Positions 36,501-45,497 are shown, numbered from the stretch's first letter. The stretch is 64,000 nucleotides of DNA from JAFECT01 sp963838235 (GCA_963838235.1 CAWIQJ010000006.1:248001-312000), one strand, 5' to 3'. Notes: generated by a model from the sequence alone, not told the origin. Translations and numbers: made by a program.

Positions 36501-37017
36501 CTCGAGCGGCAACGTCACCCTGACCAGCGACCCGAAGGTGAGCTACGGGCCGAACTTCACGCCGGCGATGATGACGGCGTTCAACCAGTTCCTGCACCAG
36601 ACGGGGTTGATCGACTACGCGGGTCATATCTCGCCGCGGAACGTCTTCTTCTCGAAAGATTACGTCACCACCGATATCCACCTGGCGCAGGAGCTTCCGG
36701 CCTTCTTCCCGGGCGCGGCCAAGCTCGAGGGCTATCTGGACATCATCAACTTCGGCAACCTGCTGAACAAGAAGTGGGGCGTGCTCGACCAGGGCGGCTT
36801 CCCCTATGTGCTGGACCCGATCACGGCGGTGAACTGCCAGTTCTCCGGTCTCGCATCGCTCGGCAACAACACCACCGGCGCCACCTGCACCAAGGGCATC
36901 GGCAACTTCTATCAGTACAACAGCTTCACCAAGAAGTTTGAGACCCTGAACAACCCGACCGTGACCGCCAACACCGCGACCTGGCAGATCAAGATCGGCT
37001 TCCGCTACAAGTTCTGA
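33564..37017 (+). CDS. Oar-type TonB-dependent receptor with carboxypeptidase-regulatory-like N-domain, one frameshift
   Basis: Outer-membrane receptor of about 1150 residues. The signal peptide is RRLAYGVATAVLALAMAPAVYA, followed by a carboxypeptidase-D regulatory-like domain (VSGRVTDSAGHGVAGATVVV...GLYTVLNQRVGGPYTIT), a plug region (VGEVIVTAVRSKDT; NALIIGGQNNRTNTILIDG; GVVNIVTKSGGNDVHGEVF), and a large barrel ending in Phe (KIGFRYKF). The domain order matches Oar-like TonB receptors. The frame breaks near 33650: the start frame reads QVTDRRRVG where QVTDGGVSGRVTD is expected, one inserted base. A strong terminator follows. Substrate unknown. Confidence 0.85.
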
Positions 37018-37048
37018 CGACGCGTAACCGCTTTCCCCGAGACCCACT

Positions 37049-37079
37049 GGGGCGGCCTTCACGGGCCGCCCCTTTTTTT
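37049..37079 (+). terminator. Rho-independent terminator of the TonB receptor gene
   Basis: GGGGCGGCC (37049-37057) pairs with GGCCGCCCC (37064-37072) around a 6-nt loop and is followed by seven T. Confidence 0.95.
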
Positions 37080-37103
37080 GTGCGATGCGGGAAAGGAGAA
37101 GGG

Positions 37104-37326
37104 AGTCCACGGACCCACACGGACACACACGGACGGCGTCGCGTTTCCGTAAGAAGTCGCCCACGAAAAGCACGAACGCGTCGTGCTTCCAGCGCAATTC
37201 TCCGGCGCGAAGCGCCATTCAATGAAGCCGCGTCTACGACGCGGGCGAGCAGGCTCGTTCGTGTTTTTCGTGGGCAACCTTTCTCTTCTGCTTTTTTCCG
37301 TGTGTGTCCGTGTGGGTCCGTGGACT
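37104..37326. repeat. Long interrupted inverted repeat between TonB receptor and aguA
   Basis: A 30-bp block at 37104-37133 (starting AGTCCACGGACCCACACGG) is the exact reverse complement of 37297-37326. Nested inside, GCCCACGAAAAGCACGAAC (37159-37177) pairs with 37257-37275 with one mismatch. The spacers between blocks (25 and 21 bp) are not conserved, so this looks like two copies of a two-part repeat in opposite orientation around an 80-bp centre. No gene is seen in 37018-37399. Confidence 0.85.
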
Positions 37327-37399
37327 CGCTTCTTCTTGACCCCGAGCCCCCACGTGCCTATCTGCGCGCGCTTCCCCGACAGCGCCCCAGAGGAGCCCG

Positions 37400-38407
37400 A
37401 TGGACCGCGTCGTTCCCGCCGAATGGTCGCAGCATAAGGCGATGTGGCTGGGCTTTCCGAGCCATGCGGACCTGTGGCTGGAGAGCCTGGAGCCCGCCCG
37501 CGAGGAGGTGGCGGCCCTGGCTCGCGCCCTGGCGGGGCCCGGCGGCGAACGCGTACGCCTGATGGCCTATGGCGATGCGGCGGTGGCCGACGCGAGGCGG
37601 CGGTTCGCCGGCGACGCGGCGATCGAGGTCGTGCCCGGCCGTTTCGGCGACATCTGGTTTCGCGACACGGGCCCGATCTTCACCTACGCCGCCCGGCGCC
37701 CGCGCGCGGTGAGCTTTGCGGTCAACGGTTGGGGCGGCAAATACGAACTGCCCTACGACGAGGAAGTGGCCGAACAGATCGCCGCGGCGTCGCACACGCC
37801 GCTGGAGCGCTTCGACGTGGTGCTGGAAGGCGGCGCGCTGGAGCATGACGGCGCGGGCACGGTGATCACCACCCGTCAGTGCGTGTTGAACCCCAACCGC
37901 AATCGCGGCTGGACCGAGACCCAGGCCGAAGACGTGCTGGCGCGCGCGCTCGGCATGCGCAAGACGATCTGGCTCGACGACGGTCTGATGAACGATCACA
38001 CCGATGGGCACGTCGACAATCTCGCGCGCTTCATCCGGCAGGGCGTCGTCGCCTGTCCCGAAGCCTTCGGCGCGGACGATCCGAACGCGGAGATCTACGA
38101 CCTCGCCGCCGACATCCTCGCGCGATCCTGCGACGCCGACGGTCGTCCGCTCGAAGTGGTGCGCGTGCCATCGCCAGGGCGCATGGAAGATGAGGACGGC
38201 GAACTCATTCCCGCCTCGCATATGAATTTCCTGATCGCCAACCACGCGGTGTTTGTTCCGCTCTATGCGAACGTCGACGCGGGCGAAGCGGCTCTGCGCG
38301 TGCTGCGCACGGCCTTCCCCGACCACAAGGTGATCGGCCTTAAGTCCTCCGCCATCCTCACCGGCGGCGGCTCGTTCCATTGCATCAGCCAGCAGGAGCC
38401 CGCATGA
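37400..38407 (+). CDS. aguA: Agmatine deiminase
   Basis: Hydrolyses agmatine to N-carbamoylputrescine and ammonia; cytosolic. 335 residues from the ATG at 37400. Family blocks are PAEWSQHKAMWLGFPS, FGDIWFRDTGPIFTY, NGWGGKYELPYDEEVAEQI, LEGGALEHDGAGTVITT, DDGLMNDHTDGHVDNLARF (catalytic His/Asp) and ILTGGGSFHCIS (nucleophilic Cys). Coupled to aguB by an ATGA overlap. It provides an arginine/agmatine route to putrescine beside the ornithine decarboxylase at 24 kb. Confidence 0.94.
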   Translation: MDRVVPAEWSQHKAMWLGFPSHADLWLESLEPAREEVAALARALAGPGGERVRLMAYGDAAVADARRRFAGDAAIEVVPGRFGDIWFRDTGPIFTYAARRPRAVSFAVNGWGGKYELPYDEEVAEQIAAASHTPLERFDVVLEGGALEHDGAGTVITTRQCVLNPNRNRGWTETQAEDVLARALGMRKTIWLDDGLMNDHTDGHVDNLARFIRQGVVACPEAFGADDPNAEIYDLAADILARSCDADGRPLEVVRVPSPGRMEDEDGELIPASHMNFLIANHAVFVPLYANVDAGEAALRVLRTAFPDHKVIGLKSSAILTGGGSFHCISQQEPA

Positions 38408-39276
38408 GTGGACGCAGCCTCACGGTCGCAGCGCTTCAGGCCTCCTACGGCGAAGACGAAGCGGCGAACATCAAAAGGACCGCCGACTTGGTGCGCGAAG
38501 CCGCCTCGCGCGGCGCCCAGGTGATCCTGCCGTCGGAGCTGTTCCAGGGTCCGTACTTCTGTGTCAGCCAGGAGGAGCGCTGGTTCGCGACCGCGAAGCC
38601 GTGGAAAGAACATCCGTGCGTCGTCGCCATGGCGCCGCTCGCGAAAGAATTCGGCGTGGCGATTCCCGTGTCGATCTTCGAGCGTGACGGACCGCACTAT
38701 TACAACAGCCTGGTGATGCTCGACGCGGATGGTTCGGCGCTCGGCGTCTATCGCAAGAGCCACATCCCCGACGGGCCCGGCTATAACGAGAAGTATTATT
38801 TCCGCCCCGGCGACACCGGCTTTCGCGTGTGGGACACGCGCTTCGGCCGCATCGGCGTCGGTATCTGCTGGGACCAGTGGTTCCCCGAATGTGCGCGCGC
38901 GATGATGCTGCAAGGCGCCGAGGTGCTGTTCTATCCGACCGCCATCGGCTCGGAGCCGCACGATCCGTCGCTCGACACCGCCGAGCCGTGGCGCCGCGCC
39001 ATGCAGGGCCACGCGGTCTGCAACATCGTGCCGGTGATCGGCGCCAACCGCACCGGCCATGAGCGCGTGACCGAGGCCGGCCAGACCTTCTACGGTTCGT
39101 CCTTCATCGCCGACTGGCGCGGCGACCTGGTGGAGAAATTCGGCCGCGACGACGAGGGCGTGCTGACCCACCGCTTCGACCTCGACTTCCTGGCGACCCA
39201 TCGCGCCGCCTGGGGCTTCTTCCGCGACCGCCGGCCGGAGCTCTACGGCGACCTGGCCAAGCCGATCGGGGGCTAA
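38404..39276 (+). CDS. aguB: N-carbamoylputrescine amidase
   Basis: Nitrilase-superfamily enzyme releasing putrescine from N-carbamoylputrescine. 290 residues from the ATG at 38404, which overlaps the aguA stop; an upstream extension in frame is rejected because it lies inside aguA. The Glu-Lys-Cys triad lies in ILPSELFQGPYF, YRKSHIPDGPGYNEKYYF and GVGICWDQWFPE. EPHDPSLDTAEPWRRAMQGH and FYGSSFIADWRGDLV match the AguB subgroup. Works directly after AguA. Confidence 0.94.
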   Translation: MSGRSLTVAALQASYGEDEAANIKRTADLVREAASRGAQVILPSELFQGPYFCVSQEERWFATAKPWKEHPCVVAMAPLAKEFGVAIPVSIFERDGPHYYNSLVMLDADGSALGVYRKSHIPDGPGYNEKYYFRPGDTGFRVWDTRFGRIGVGICWDQWFPECARAMMLQGAEVLFYPTAIGSEPHDPSLDTAEPWRRAMQGHAVCNIVPVIGANRTGHERVTEAGQTFYGSSFIADWRGDLVEKFGRDDEGVLTHRFDLDFLATHRAAWGFFRDRRPELYGDLAKPIGG

Positions 39277-39297
39277 CCCCTTCAAATTTCACGAGTC

Positions 39298-39322
39298 GGA
39301 ACAACAGCTTGACTCTGCCGTT
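39298..39322 (+). promoter_or_regulatory. Candidate sigma-EcfG-type promoter of imuA-imuB-dnaE2
   Basis: GGAAC (39298-39302), 16 bp, CGTT (39319-39322): an exact match to the alphaproteobacterial general-stress consensus GGAAC-N16/17-CGTT. It lies 43 bp upstream of imuA and directly before the LexA box. Inferred from pattern only. Confidence 0.5.
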
Positions 39323-39330
39323 CCATTGAA

Positions 39331-39345
39331 GAACAAAATAGGAAC
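39331..39345. promoter_or_regulatory. LexA (SOS) box of the imuA operon
   Basis: GAAC-N7-GAAC (GAACAAAATAGGAAC), the reverse complement of the alphaproteobacterial LexA site GTTC-N7-GTTC. It lies 20-34 bp upstream of the imuA start, the right place to block transcription until DNA damage. Confidence 0.88.
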
Positions 39346-39364
39346 GAAATGAAAAAGCTCAGCC

Positions 39365-40177
39365 ATGTCCGCGCCCCTCCAAACCCAACGCGTCCAGGAC
39401 TTACGGCGCCTGCGCGAGCGGCTGGCGGCCTTTGACCCGGTCCTGCGCCAGACCCGCAGGCTGAGCCTGGGCGACCTGCGGGTGGACGGCTGTTTCCTGG
39501 GCGGCGGCCTGCCGCTGGGCTGCTGGCACGAGATGGTGGGGACCGAGACCGACCTGGAGTCCGCCGCGATCACCGCAGGCTTCACGGCGCGGCTGTGCGC
39601 GGGGCTGGCGCAGGCAGGGCAGGTGGTCTGGGTGCTGCGGCGCGAGGACCTCTATGCGCCCGGCCTCAGCGAACTGGGCCTTGCGCCCGGGCGGCTGATG
39701 CTGGTGCGCACCACCTCCGAGGCGGAGACCCTGGCCGCCCTCGAGGATGCGCTGTCGGCGCGCGGCGTCGCCGCGGCGGTGGGTGAGATCGAGCGCATCG
39801 GCCTGACCGCGGGCCGCAGGCTGCAACTCGCCTGCGAGCGGCGCGGCGCCACCGGCTTTCTGTTGCACCGGCGCCTGTTCGGGAGCGCGCCCGGACAGAC
39901 AGCGCGCGCCGAGCCCGCGGTCGCGGCCAGCCGCTGGCGCATCGCGCCGGCGCTCAGCGAAACCGCGCCGGGCGAACCGGGACTGGGCGCGCCGCGCTGG
40001 GCGGTGCGACTGGAACGCGCGCGCGGGGGTCGCAGCGGCGGATGGATTATGGAGGCATACGATGGCGCGGCTCCTTTCCGTGTGGTCGCCGAACTGGCCG
40101 ATCACCGCGTGGCGGCGCCGGACACCGGCGGCGACATCGAACGCAGCGAACACGAACCTTTGCGCGCCGCCGGCTGA
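39365..40177 (+). CDS. imuA: ImuA, SulA/RecA-like mutasome accessory protein
   Basis: 270 residues from the ATG at 39365. It matches ImuA (SulA-related, RecA-fold-like) of the imuA-imuB-dnaE2 cassette, with LPLGCWHEMVG, ARLCAGLAQAGQVVWVLRRE, DLYAPGLSELGLAPGRLMLV, RTTSEAETLAALEDALSARG and AAAVGEIERIGLTAGRRLQL. It participates in damage-induced mutagenesis and is thought to bind RecA and ImuB. It overlaps imuB by 116 bp in a different frame, which is long but typical of coupling in these operons. SOS-controlled through the LexA box. Confidence 0.9.
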   Translation: MSAPLQTQRVQDLRRLRERLAAFDPVLRQTRRLSLGDLRVDGCFLGGGLPLGCWHEMVGTETDLESAAITAGFTARLCAGLAQAGQVVWVLRREDLYAPGLSELGLAPGRLMLVRTTSEAETLAALEDALSARGVAAAVGEIERIGLTAGRRLQLACERRGATGFLLHRRLFGSAPGQTARAEPAVAASRWRIAPALSETAPGEPGLGAPRWAVRLERARGGRSGGWIMEAYDGAAPFRVVAELADHRVAAPDTGGDIERSEHEPLRAAG

Positions 40178-41627
40178 ACCCGAACTCTTCGCGTTGGTCG
40201 AGACGGTAAAGAACGCGCGCCGTCTGTCGGCGGTGTCGGACGCGGCGGCGAAGGCGGGGTTGTTTCCGTTCCAGACCGTGGCCGACGCGTTGGCGCTCGA
40301 ACCGGAGCTGGTGGTCGACGACGCCGATCCGGACGCCGATCTCACAGCCCTCGAAGCGCTCTGCGATTGGTGCGTGCGCTTCAGCCCCGCGGTCGCGGTG
40401 GACGCGCCCGACGGCCTGGTGCTCGACATCGAAGGCGGCGAAGGCCTGTGGGGCGGCGAACAGGCCTTGCTCGACGATCTGATCGCGCGGTTCGCGCGCG
40501 CAGAGATTCCCGCCTGCGCCGCCATCGCCGACACCCATGGCGCCGCCTGGGCCCTGGCGCGTTTCGGCAGCGGACGCAGCGTCGTTCCGCCCGGCGCGCA
40601 ACGCACCTGGCTCGAACCCTTGCCGATCGAAAGCCTGCGCCTCGACGACCGCGACGCGGAGACCCTGGTGACGCTGGGCGTGACCACCGTCGGCGGCCTG
40701 TTGAAACTCCCGCGCGCGGAACTCGCGCGGCGCTTCGGCCCGGGCGTGCGCCTGCGGCTCGACCAGGCGCTGGGCGATGCGGAAGAGGCGCTGAAATTCC
40801 GTCGCGCGCCGTCGCCCTTCTTCGAACGCCTCGCCTTCTTCGAGCCGATCAGTGCGCCCGACGATCTCGCGCGCGTGACCTTCGACATCGCCGCGGTGAT
40901 GAGCCATCGCCTGGCCGGCGCGCTCAGCGGCGCGCGACGGTTCGAACTCGGCTTCCATCGGGTCGACGGTCGTGTGGAGAGGGTGCGCGTGGGCACGGCG
41001 GCGCCCAGCCGCGACGCCAAACGCCTCGCCAAACTGTTTGCGCCCAAGCTCGAAACCGTCGACCCCGGCTTCGGGATCGAGGCGGTGACCCTGGCCGTCG
41101 ACCGGGTGGAGCGCATCACCGATCCGCAGGGCCTGATGGACGGGCTGCGCGAAGCGGTTTCCCCTTTCGCTGCCGGCGGCGAGGACGGAGTCGAGGCCCT
41201 GGTCGACCGTCTGGCGAATCGCCTGGGCGAGGCCGAGGTTTGGCGCCCGGCCGCGCGCGAAACCTGGATCCCGGAACGCGCTGTCACCCGCTCGGCCCCG
41301 CTCGCCGCCTCCGACAAAACCTGGCCCGCGGACCGGCCGCGCCCGGTGCGTCTGTTCCGCCCCGAGCCGATCGACGCCATCGCCGAGGTCCCCGACAACC
41401 CTCCGGTCTCGTTCCGCTGGCGCGGCCGCACCCACCGCGTCCGCCGCGCCGAAGGCCCCGAACGCCTGGCCCAGGAGTGGTGGCGCGCGGAAGAGACCGG
41501 CCCGGACAAGGTGCGCGACTACTACCGGGTCGAGGACGCCGAGGGCCGTCGCTTCTGGATTTTCCGCGCGGGGCTCTACGTCGCCGACGCCGCGCCGCGC
41601 TGGTGGCTGCATGGCCTGTTCGCATGA
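40062..41627 (+). CDS. imuB: ImuB, catalytically dead Y-family polymerase homologue
   Basis: 521 residues from the ATG at 40062 (MARLLSVWSPNWPI). ImuB resembles a Y-family DNA polymerase but lacks the active-site acidic residues, and acts as a hub joining ImuA, DnaE2 and the beta clamp. Visible blocks are ALEALCDWCVRFSPAVAVDA, DGLVLDIEGGEGLWGGE, ACAAIADTHGAAWALARFG, LVTLGVTTVGGLLKLPRAEL and ARRFGPGVRLRLDQALGDAE. The stop overlaps the dnaE2 start by ATGA. Confidence 0.9.
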   Translation: MARLLSVWSPNWPITAWRRRTPAATSNAANTNLCAPPAEPELFALVETVKNARRLSAVSDAAAKAGLFPFQTVADALALEPELVVDDADPDADLTALEALCDWCVRFSPAVAVDAPDGLVLDIEGGEGLWGGEQALLDDLIARFARAEIPACAAIADTHGAAWALARFGSGRSVVPPGAQRTWLEPLPIESLRLDDRDAETLVTLGVTTVGGLLKLPRAELARRFGPGVRLRLDQALGDAEEALKFRRAPSPFFERLAFFEPISAPDDLARVTFDIAAVMSHRLAGALSGARRFELGFHRVDGRVERVRVGTAAPSRDAKRLAKLFAPKLETVDPGFGIEAVTLAVDRVERITDPQGLMDGLREAVSPFAAGGEDGVEALVDRLANRLGEAEVWRPAARETWIPERAVTRSAPLAASDKTWPADRPRPVRLFRPEPIDAIAEVPDNPPVSFRWRGRTHRVRRAEGPERLAQEWWRAEETGPDKVRDYYRVEDAEGRRFWIFRAGLYVADAAPRWWLHGLFA

Positions 41628-44600
41628 CCGGCTACGCCGAGCTGCAGACCACCACCAACTTTTCGTTCCTGCGCGGCGCCTCGCACCCGCACGAGTTGGT
41701 CAACACGGCCGCTGAGCTCGGCCTTCAGGGTATCGGCGTCACCGATCGCAACACGCTCGCGGGTGTGGTGCGGGTGTGGAGCGCGGCCAAGTCCGCCGAT
41801 CTGCCGATGCGCGTCGGCTGCCGCCTCGACTTCATGGACAGCCACGCCAGCGTGCTCTGCTATCCGACGGAGCGTGAGGCCTACGGACGCCTCACCCGCC
41901 TGCTAACGCGCGGCAAGACCCGCGAGCGGCGCGGCCGCAAGACCAGCGCCTGCGAAATCCTGGGCCGTGATCTCTACGAACACGCCGAGGGCCAGGTGCT
42001 GATCGTCGTTCCGCCCGCGACCCTCGACGACACGTTTCTGCGCGATCTTGCAGCGCTTGCAAGTGACTTCCCCGGCTTTGTCTATCTCGCCGGATCGCGC
42101 AGCTATGCCGCGCGCGACCACAAGCGCCTGCAACGGTTGAGCGAGATCGCGCGCGAAACGCACGCGCCGCTCGTGGCTGTCAACGACGTGCTCTACCACA
42201 TGCCCGAACGCCGGCCGTTGCAGGACGTGATGAGTTGCGTGCGCGAGAAGACCACCGTCCAACAGGCTGGTCTCAAGCTGGAGGCCAACGCCGAACGGCA
42301 TTTGAAATCGCCCCAGGAAATGGTGCGCCTGTTCCGCGACCACCCCGACGCGCTGGCGCGCACCGTCGAAATCTTCGACCGCTGTCGCTTCAAGCTCGAC
42401 GACCTGCGCTACGAATATCCGCACGAGCCGGTGCCGCCGGGCAAGACGGCGATGGGACACCTGCGCGACCTCTGCCGCGAGGGCGCCGCGAAGCGCTATC
42501 CCGAGGGCGTGCCCGACGAGGCGATCCGTCTGCTCGAACTGGAATACGCCCTGATCGAGGAGCTGGACTATCCGCACTTCTTTCTCACCGTGCGCGACGC
42601 GGTTCACTTCGCGCGCAGCAGAGGCATTCTGTGTCAAGGGCGCGGCTCGGCGGCGAACAGCATGGTCTGTTACTGCCTGGGTGTCACCGCTATCGATCCA
42701 GCGAAAGAGAAACTGTTGTTCGCGCGCTTTCTCTCGAAGGAGCGCAACGAGCCGCCCGACATCGACGTCGATTTCGAACACGAGCGGCGCGAGGAAGTGA
42801 TCCAGGAGATGTACCGCCGCTATGGCCGCGACCGCGCCGCCATCTGCGCCACGGTGATCCGCTATCGCCCGCGCAGCGCCATCCGCGACGTGGGCAAGGC
42901 GCTGGGCCTGTCCACCGACATCACCGCCCGCCTCGCCGATACCGTCTGGGGCAGCTGGGGAAGCGGCCTGCCCGACGAGCACATCCGCCAGGCGGGACTC
43001 GACCCGGGCAACCCGGAAATCCTGCGGGCTGTGGCCCTGGCCACGGAGATCCTGGGCTTTCCGCGCCACCTGTCCCAGCACGTGGGCGGCTTCGTGCTGA
43101 CCGAACGGCGCCTCGACGAGACCGTGCCCATCGGCAATGCGGCCATGGACGAACGCACCTTCCTGGAGTGGGACAAGGACGACATCGAAGACCTGAAGAT
43201 GCTGAAGGTCGATATCCTGGCGCTCGGCATGCTGACCTGCCTGAAGCGCGGCTTCGACATGCTGAACGCGGATGAGGCTGTCGGCTTCCACGTCGAGGAC
43301 GTCGCCGACATTCCCTACGAGGATCCGCGCGTCTACGACATGCTGTGCGAGGCGAACTCGGTCGGCGTGTTCCAGATCGAGAGCCGCGCCCAGATGTCGA
43401 TGCTGCCGCGGCTGCGGCCGCGGGAGTTCTACGACCTGGTCATCGAGGTGGCGATCGTGCGGCCGGGGCCGATCCAGGGCGACATGGTGCATCCCTATCT
43501 GCGCCGCCGCGACGGCATCGACCCGGTGATCTTCGACCAGCCTTCGCCCGAGCACGGACCGGCCAACGAGCTGGAGGAGGTGCTCGGCCGCACCCTGGGC
43601 GTGCCGCTGTTCCAGGAACAGGCCATGAAGCTCGCCATCATCGCCGCGGGTTTCAATGCCGACGAGGCCAACGGCCTGCGCCGCGCCATGGCCACCTTCA
43701 AACACGACGGCGACGTGGGCGTCTATCGCGACAAGTTCGTGGGCGGCATGACCGGGCGCGGCTATCAGCAGGCCTTCGCCGAGCGCTGTTTCAAACAGAT
43801 CGAGGGCTTCGGTTCCTACGGCTTTCCCGAAAGCCATGCGGCGAGTTTCGCCAAGCTGGTTTACGCCTCGTCCTGGATCAAGAAATGGCGGCCGGATATT
43901 TTCTGCGCCGCCATCCTGAACAGCCAACCCATGGGCTTCTACCAACCGGCGCAGCTGGTGCGTGACGCGCGCGAACACGCCGTCGAAGTGCGCGAGGTCG
44001 ATGTTTTACTGAGTGACTACGATTGCACGCTCGAACCTGCCGACAGGATTTCACCCCTGACCGAGTTCGGCGCCTTCAAGGCGGTGCGGCTCGGCTTTCG
44101 CCAGGTGCGCGGGATGGATAGCGACAACGCGAGGCTGCTCGCTGAGGCGCGCGACGCCGGCGCCTGCACCCCGCAGGCCCTGGCGCGGGCCGGTGTGACG
44201 CGGCGGACGCTGGAGCTGATCGCCCAGGCGGACGGCTTCCGCTCGTTGGGGCTCGACCGGCGACAGGCGTTGTGGGCGGTGAAGGGGCTCGACGTCTCCA
44301 CCCCTAACCCGGCGGCGAAGAGTAACCCGGCGCCGCTGCTGGCGCTGATGGGCGATGCGGTCGAGGCCAAGGTCGAATTACCCGGCATGCGCCTGCCGGC
44401 CCAGGTGGCGGAGGACTACCGCACCCACGGCCTGTCCCTGAAGGCCCACCCCTGCCGCTTCTTCCGCAAGAGCCTTACCGCCCGCGGCGCGGTGCCGGCG
44501 GCGACCCTGAAGGACCCCAGGCTGCGCAGCGGCCGCGCCCTGGCGGTGGCGGGCCTGGTGCTGATCCGCCAGCGGCCGGGCACCGCCAAGGGGGTGGTAT

Positions 44601-44869
44601 TCCTCACCCTGGAGGACGAAACCGGCCCCGCCAACGTGGTGGTCTGGGCCGACCGCTTCGAGGCCAGCCGCAAGACCGTAATGACCTCGGCCTTCCTGCT
44701 GGTGCGCGGCCGCATCCAGCGCGACGCCAAGGGCGGCGTGGTCCACCTGGTGGCGGAAAGCTTCGAGGACCTCAGCCCCGCCCTGGCCCTGCTGCGCGAG
44801 CCGCGCACCGTCCGGCCGGCGTCGCCCGAACCGGTTCCCGACCTGGTCCGCAGCCGGGACTTCCATTGA
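41624..44869 (+). CDS. dnaE2: Error-prone DNA polymerase DnaE2 (ImuC)
   Basis: C-family polymerase for mutagenic translesion synthesis, 1081 residues from the ATG at 41624 that overlaps imuB. Domains: N-terminal PHP-like (TTTNFSFLRGASHPHELV; GIGVTDRNTLAGVVRVW), polymerase core with GRGSAANSMVCYCLGVT, the catalytic acidic pair PPDIDVDFEHERR, VGVFQIESRAQMSMLPRLRP, IVRPGPIQGDMVHPYLRRRD and QIEGFGSYGFPESHAASFA, then an OB-fold tail (LTLEDETGPANVVVWADRF). It lacks the tau-binding C-terminus of DnaE1. Last gene of the LexA-controlled cassette. Confidence 0.95.
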   Translation: MTGYAELQTTTNFSFLRGASHPHELVNTAAELGLQGIGVTDRNTLAGVVRVWSAAKSADLPMRVGCRLDFMDSHASVLCYPTEREAYGRLTRLLTRGKTRERRGRKTSACEILGRDLYEHAEGQVLIVVPPATLDDTFLRDLAALASDFPGFVYLAGSRSYAARDHKRLQRLSEIARETHAPLVAVNDVLYHMPERRPLQDVMSCVREKTTVQQAGLKLEANAERHLKSPQEMVRLFRDHPDALARTVEIFDRCRFKLDDLRYEYPHEPVPPGKTAMGHLRDLCREGAAKRYPEGVPDEAIRLLELEYALIEELDYPHFFLTVRDAVHFARSRGILCQGRGSAANSMVCYCLGVTAIDPAKEKLLFARFLSKERNEPPDIDVDFEHERREEVIQEMYRRYGRDRAAICATVIRYRPRSAIRDVGKALGLSTDITARLADTVWGSWGSGLPDEHIRQAGLDPGNPEILRAVALATEILGFPRHLSQHVGGFVLTERRLDETVPIGNAAMDERTFLEWDKDDIEDLKMLKVDILALGMLTCLKRGFDMLNADEAVGFHVEDVADIPYEDPRVYDMLCEANSVGVFQIESRAQMSMLPRLRPREFYDLVIEVAIVRPGPIQGDMVHPYLRRRDGIDPVIFDQPSPEHGPANELEEVLGRTLGVPLFQEQAMKLAIIAAGFNADEANGLRRAMATFKHDGDVGVYRDKFVGGMTGRGYQQAFAERCFKQIEGFGSYGFPESHAASFAKLVYASSWIKKWRPDIFCAAILNSQPMGFYQPAQLVRDAREHAVEVREVDVLLSDYDCTLEPADRISPLTEFGAFKAVRLGFRQVRGMDSDNARLLAEARDAGACTPQALARAGVTRRTLELIAQADGFRSLGLDRRQALWAVKGLDVSTPNPAAKSNPAPLLALMGDAVEAKVELPGMRLPAQVAEDYRTHGLSLKAHPCRFFRKSLTARGAVPAATLKDPRLRSGRALAVAGLVLIRQRPGTAKGVVFLTLEDETGPANVVVWADRFEASRKTVMTSAFLLVRGRIQRDAKGGVVHLVAESFEDLSPALALLREPRTVRPASPEPVPDLVRSRDFH

Positions 44870-44955
44870 CCGCCGTTCCGGAACCGCCCCGCCGGGGTCC
44901 GCATTCACCGTCACGACCGCGCCGCTCCCCAGGCGCTCCTGACTGGAGAAGACCC

Positions 44956-45129
44956 ATGCTGGGCTGGACCATCACCTTCCTCGTGCTCGCCATCGTCGCC
45001 GGCGCCCTGGGCTTCTTCGCCCTGGCCGGCCTGGCCGCCGCCATCGCCAAGATCCTGTTCCTCGCCTTCGTCGTGCTGCTGGTTCTCAGCTTCATCGCCC
45101 GGGCGGTACGGGGTCAATCGGTTGTTTAA
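44956..45129 (+). CDS. DUF1328 (YtjA-like) small membrane protein, copy 1
   Basis: 57 residues from the ATG at 44956 (MLGWTITFLVLAIVAGALGF), preceded by GGAGAAG. The upstream in-frame extension (from 44866) is Pro/Arg-rich and rejected. Two membrane helices: LVLAIVAGALGFFALAGLA and ILFLAFVVLLVLSFIARA. Widespread, stress-linked, function unknown. A paralogue lies at 47807-47980. GGAAC-N17-CATT near 44880 resembles a sigma-EcfG promoter with one mismatch. Confidence 0.85.
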   Translation: MLGWTITFLVLAIVAGALGFFALAGLAAAIAKILFLAFVVLLVLSFIARAVRGQSVV

Positions 45130-45137
45130 AAACGAGT

Positions 45138-45174
45138 TTCCTGGGACGGTAAAAAACTTCAACCGTCCCAGGAA
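45138..45174. other. Strong hairpin after DUF1328 copy 1
   Basis: TTCCTGGGACGGT (45138-45150) pairs perfectly with ACCGTCCCAGGAA (45162-45174) around an A-rich 11-nt loop. No T-tract follows, so it may be an mRNA 3'-end stabiliser rather than a classical terminator. Confidence 0.7.
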
Positions 45175-45287
45175 CCGATTCCGCCACAGCGTCGTTATTG
45201 CGATGCGGAGGCGGCGACGCCCCCCGACTTGAGACCGGCGCATAGCCGGTTTGCCGTCTCCGCACCTTATTCTCGATGATGCGACTC

Positions 45288-45317
45288 GAAGCGGCCCGGA
45301 AACGGACCGCTTCTTTT
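45288..45317 (+). terminator. Second hairpin with T-tract, probable terminator
   Basis: GAAGCGGCCCG (45288-45298) pairs with CGGACCGCTTC (45303-45313) around GAAA with one mismatch, followed by TTTT. Together with the hairpin at 45138 and the CtrA site it fills the 45130-45497 interval; I see no gene there. Confidence 0.75.
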
Positions 45318-45397
45318 CGTTGGTCTCAGGTGAACCGCGTTCGCTCTTCAGGGGAGAGCGCTGGATTCCGGTCCCCGCTTCCCGGCTATTCCTGGCC

Positions 45398-45412
45398 TTA
45401 ACAGTGCGTTAA
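45398..45412. promoter_or_regulatory. CtrA box (TTAA-N7-TTAA)
   Basis: TTAACAGTGCGTTAA at 45398-45412 is a full CtrA binding site, rare by chance in such GC-rich DNA. It lies 86 bp upstream of the small membrane protein gene at 45498, suggesting cell-cycle control. Confidence 0.7.
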
Positions 45413-45497
45413 GCTCACGCACGCGTTCGGCTCCGCCGTTCGCGGGGGGATGAGTACGGGGTGGAGCAAGACCATGCGGTTTCCTGAGGTAGTTCGA

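Noticed and set aside
45138..45174. Hairpin as an intrinsic terminator
   Set aside because: Stable stem but no T-tract on either strand; kept as a structural feature only.
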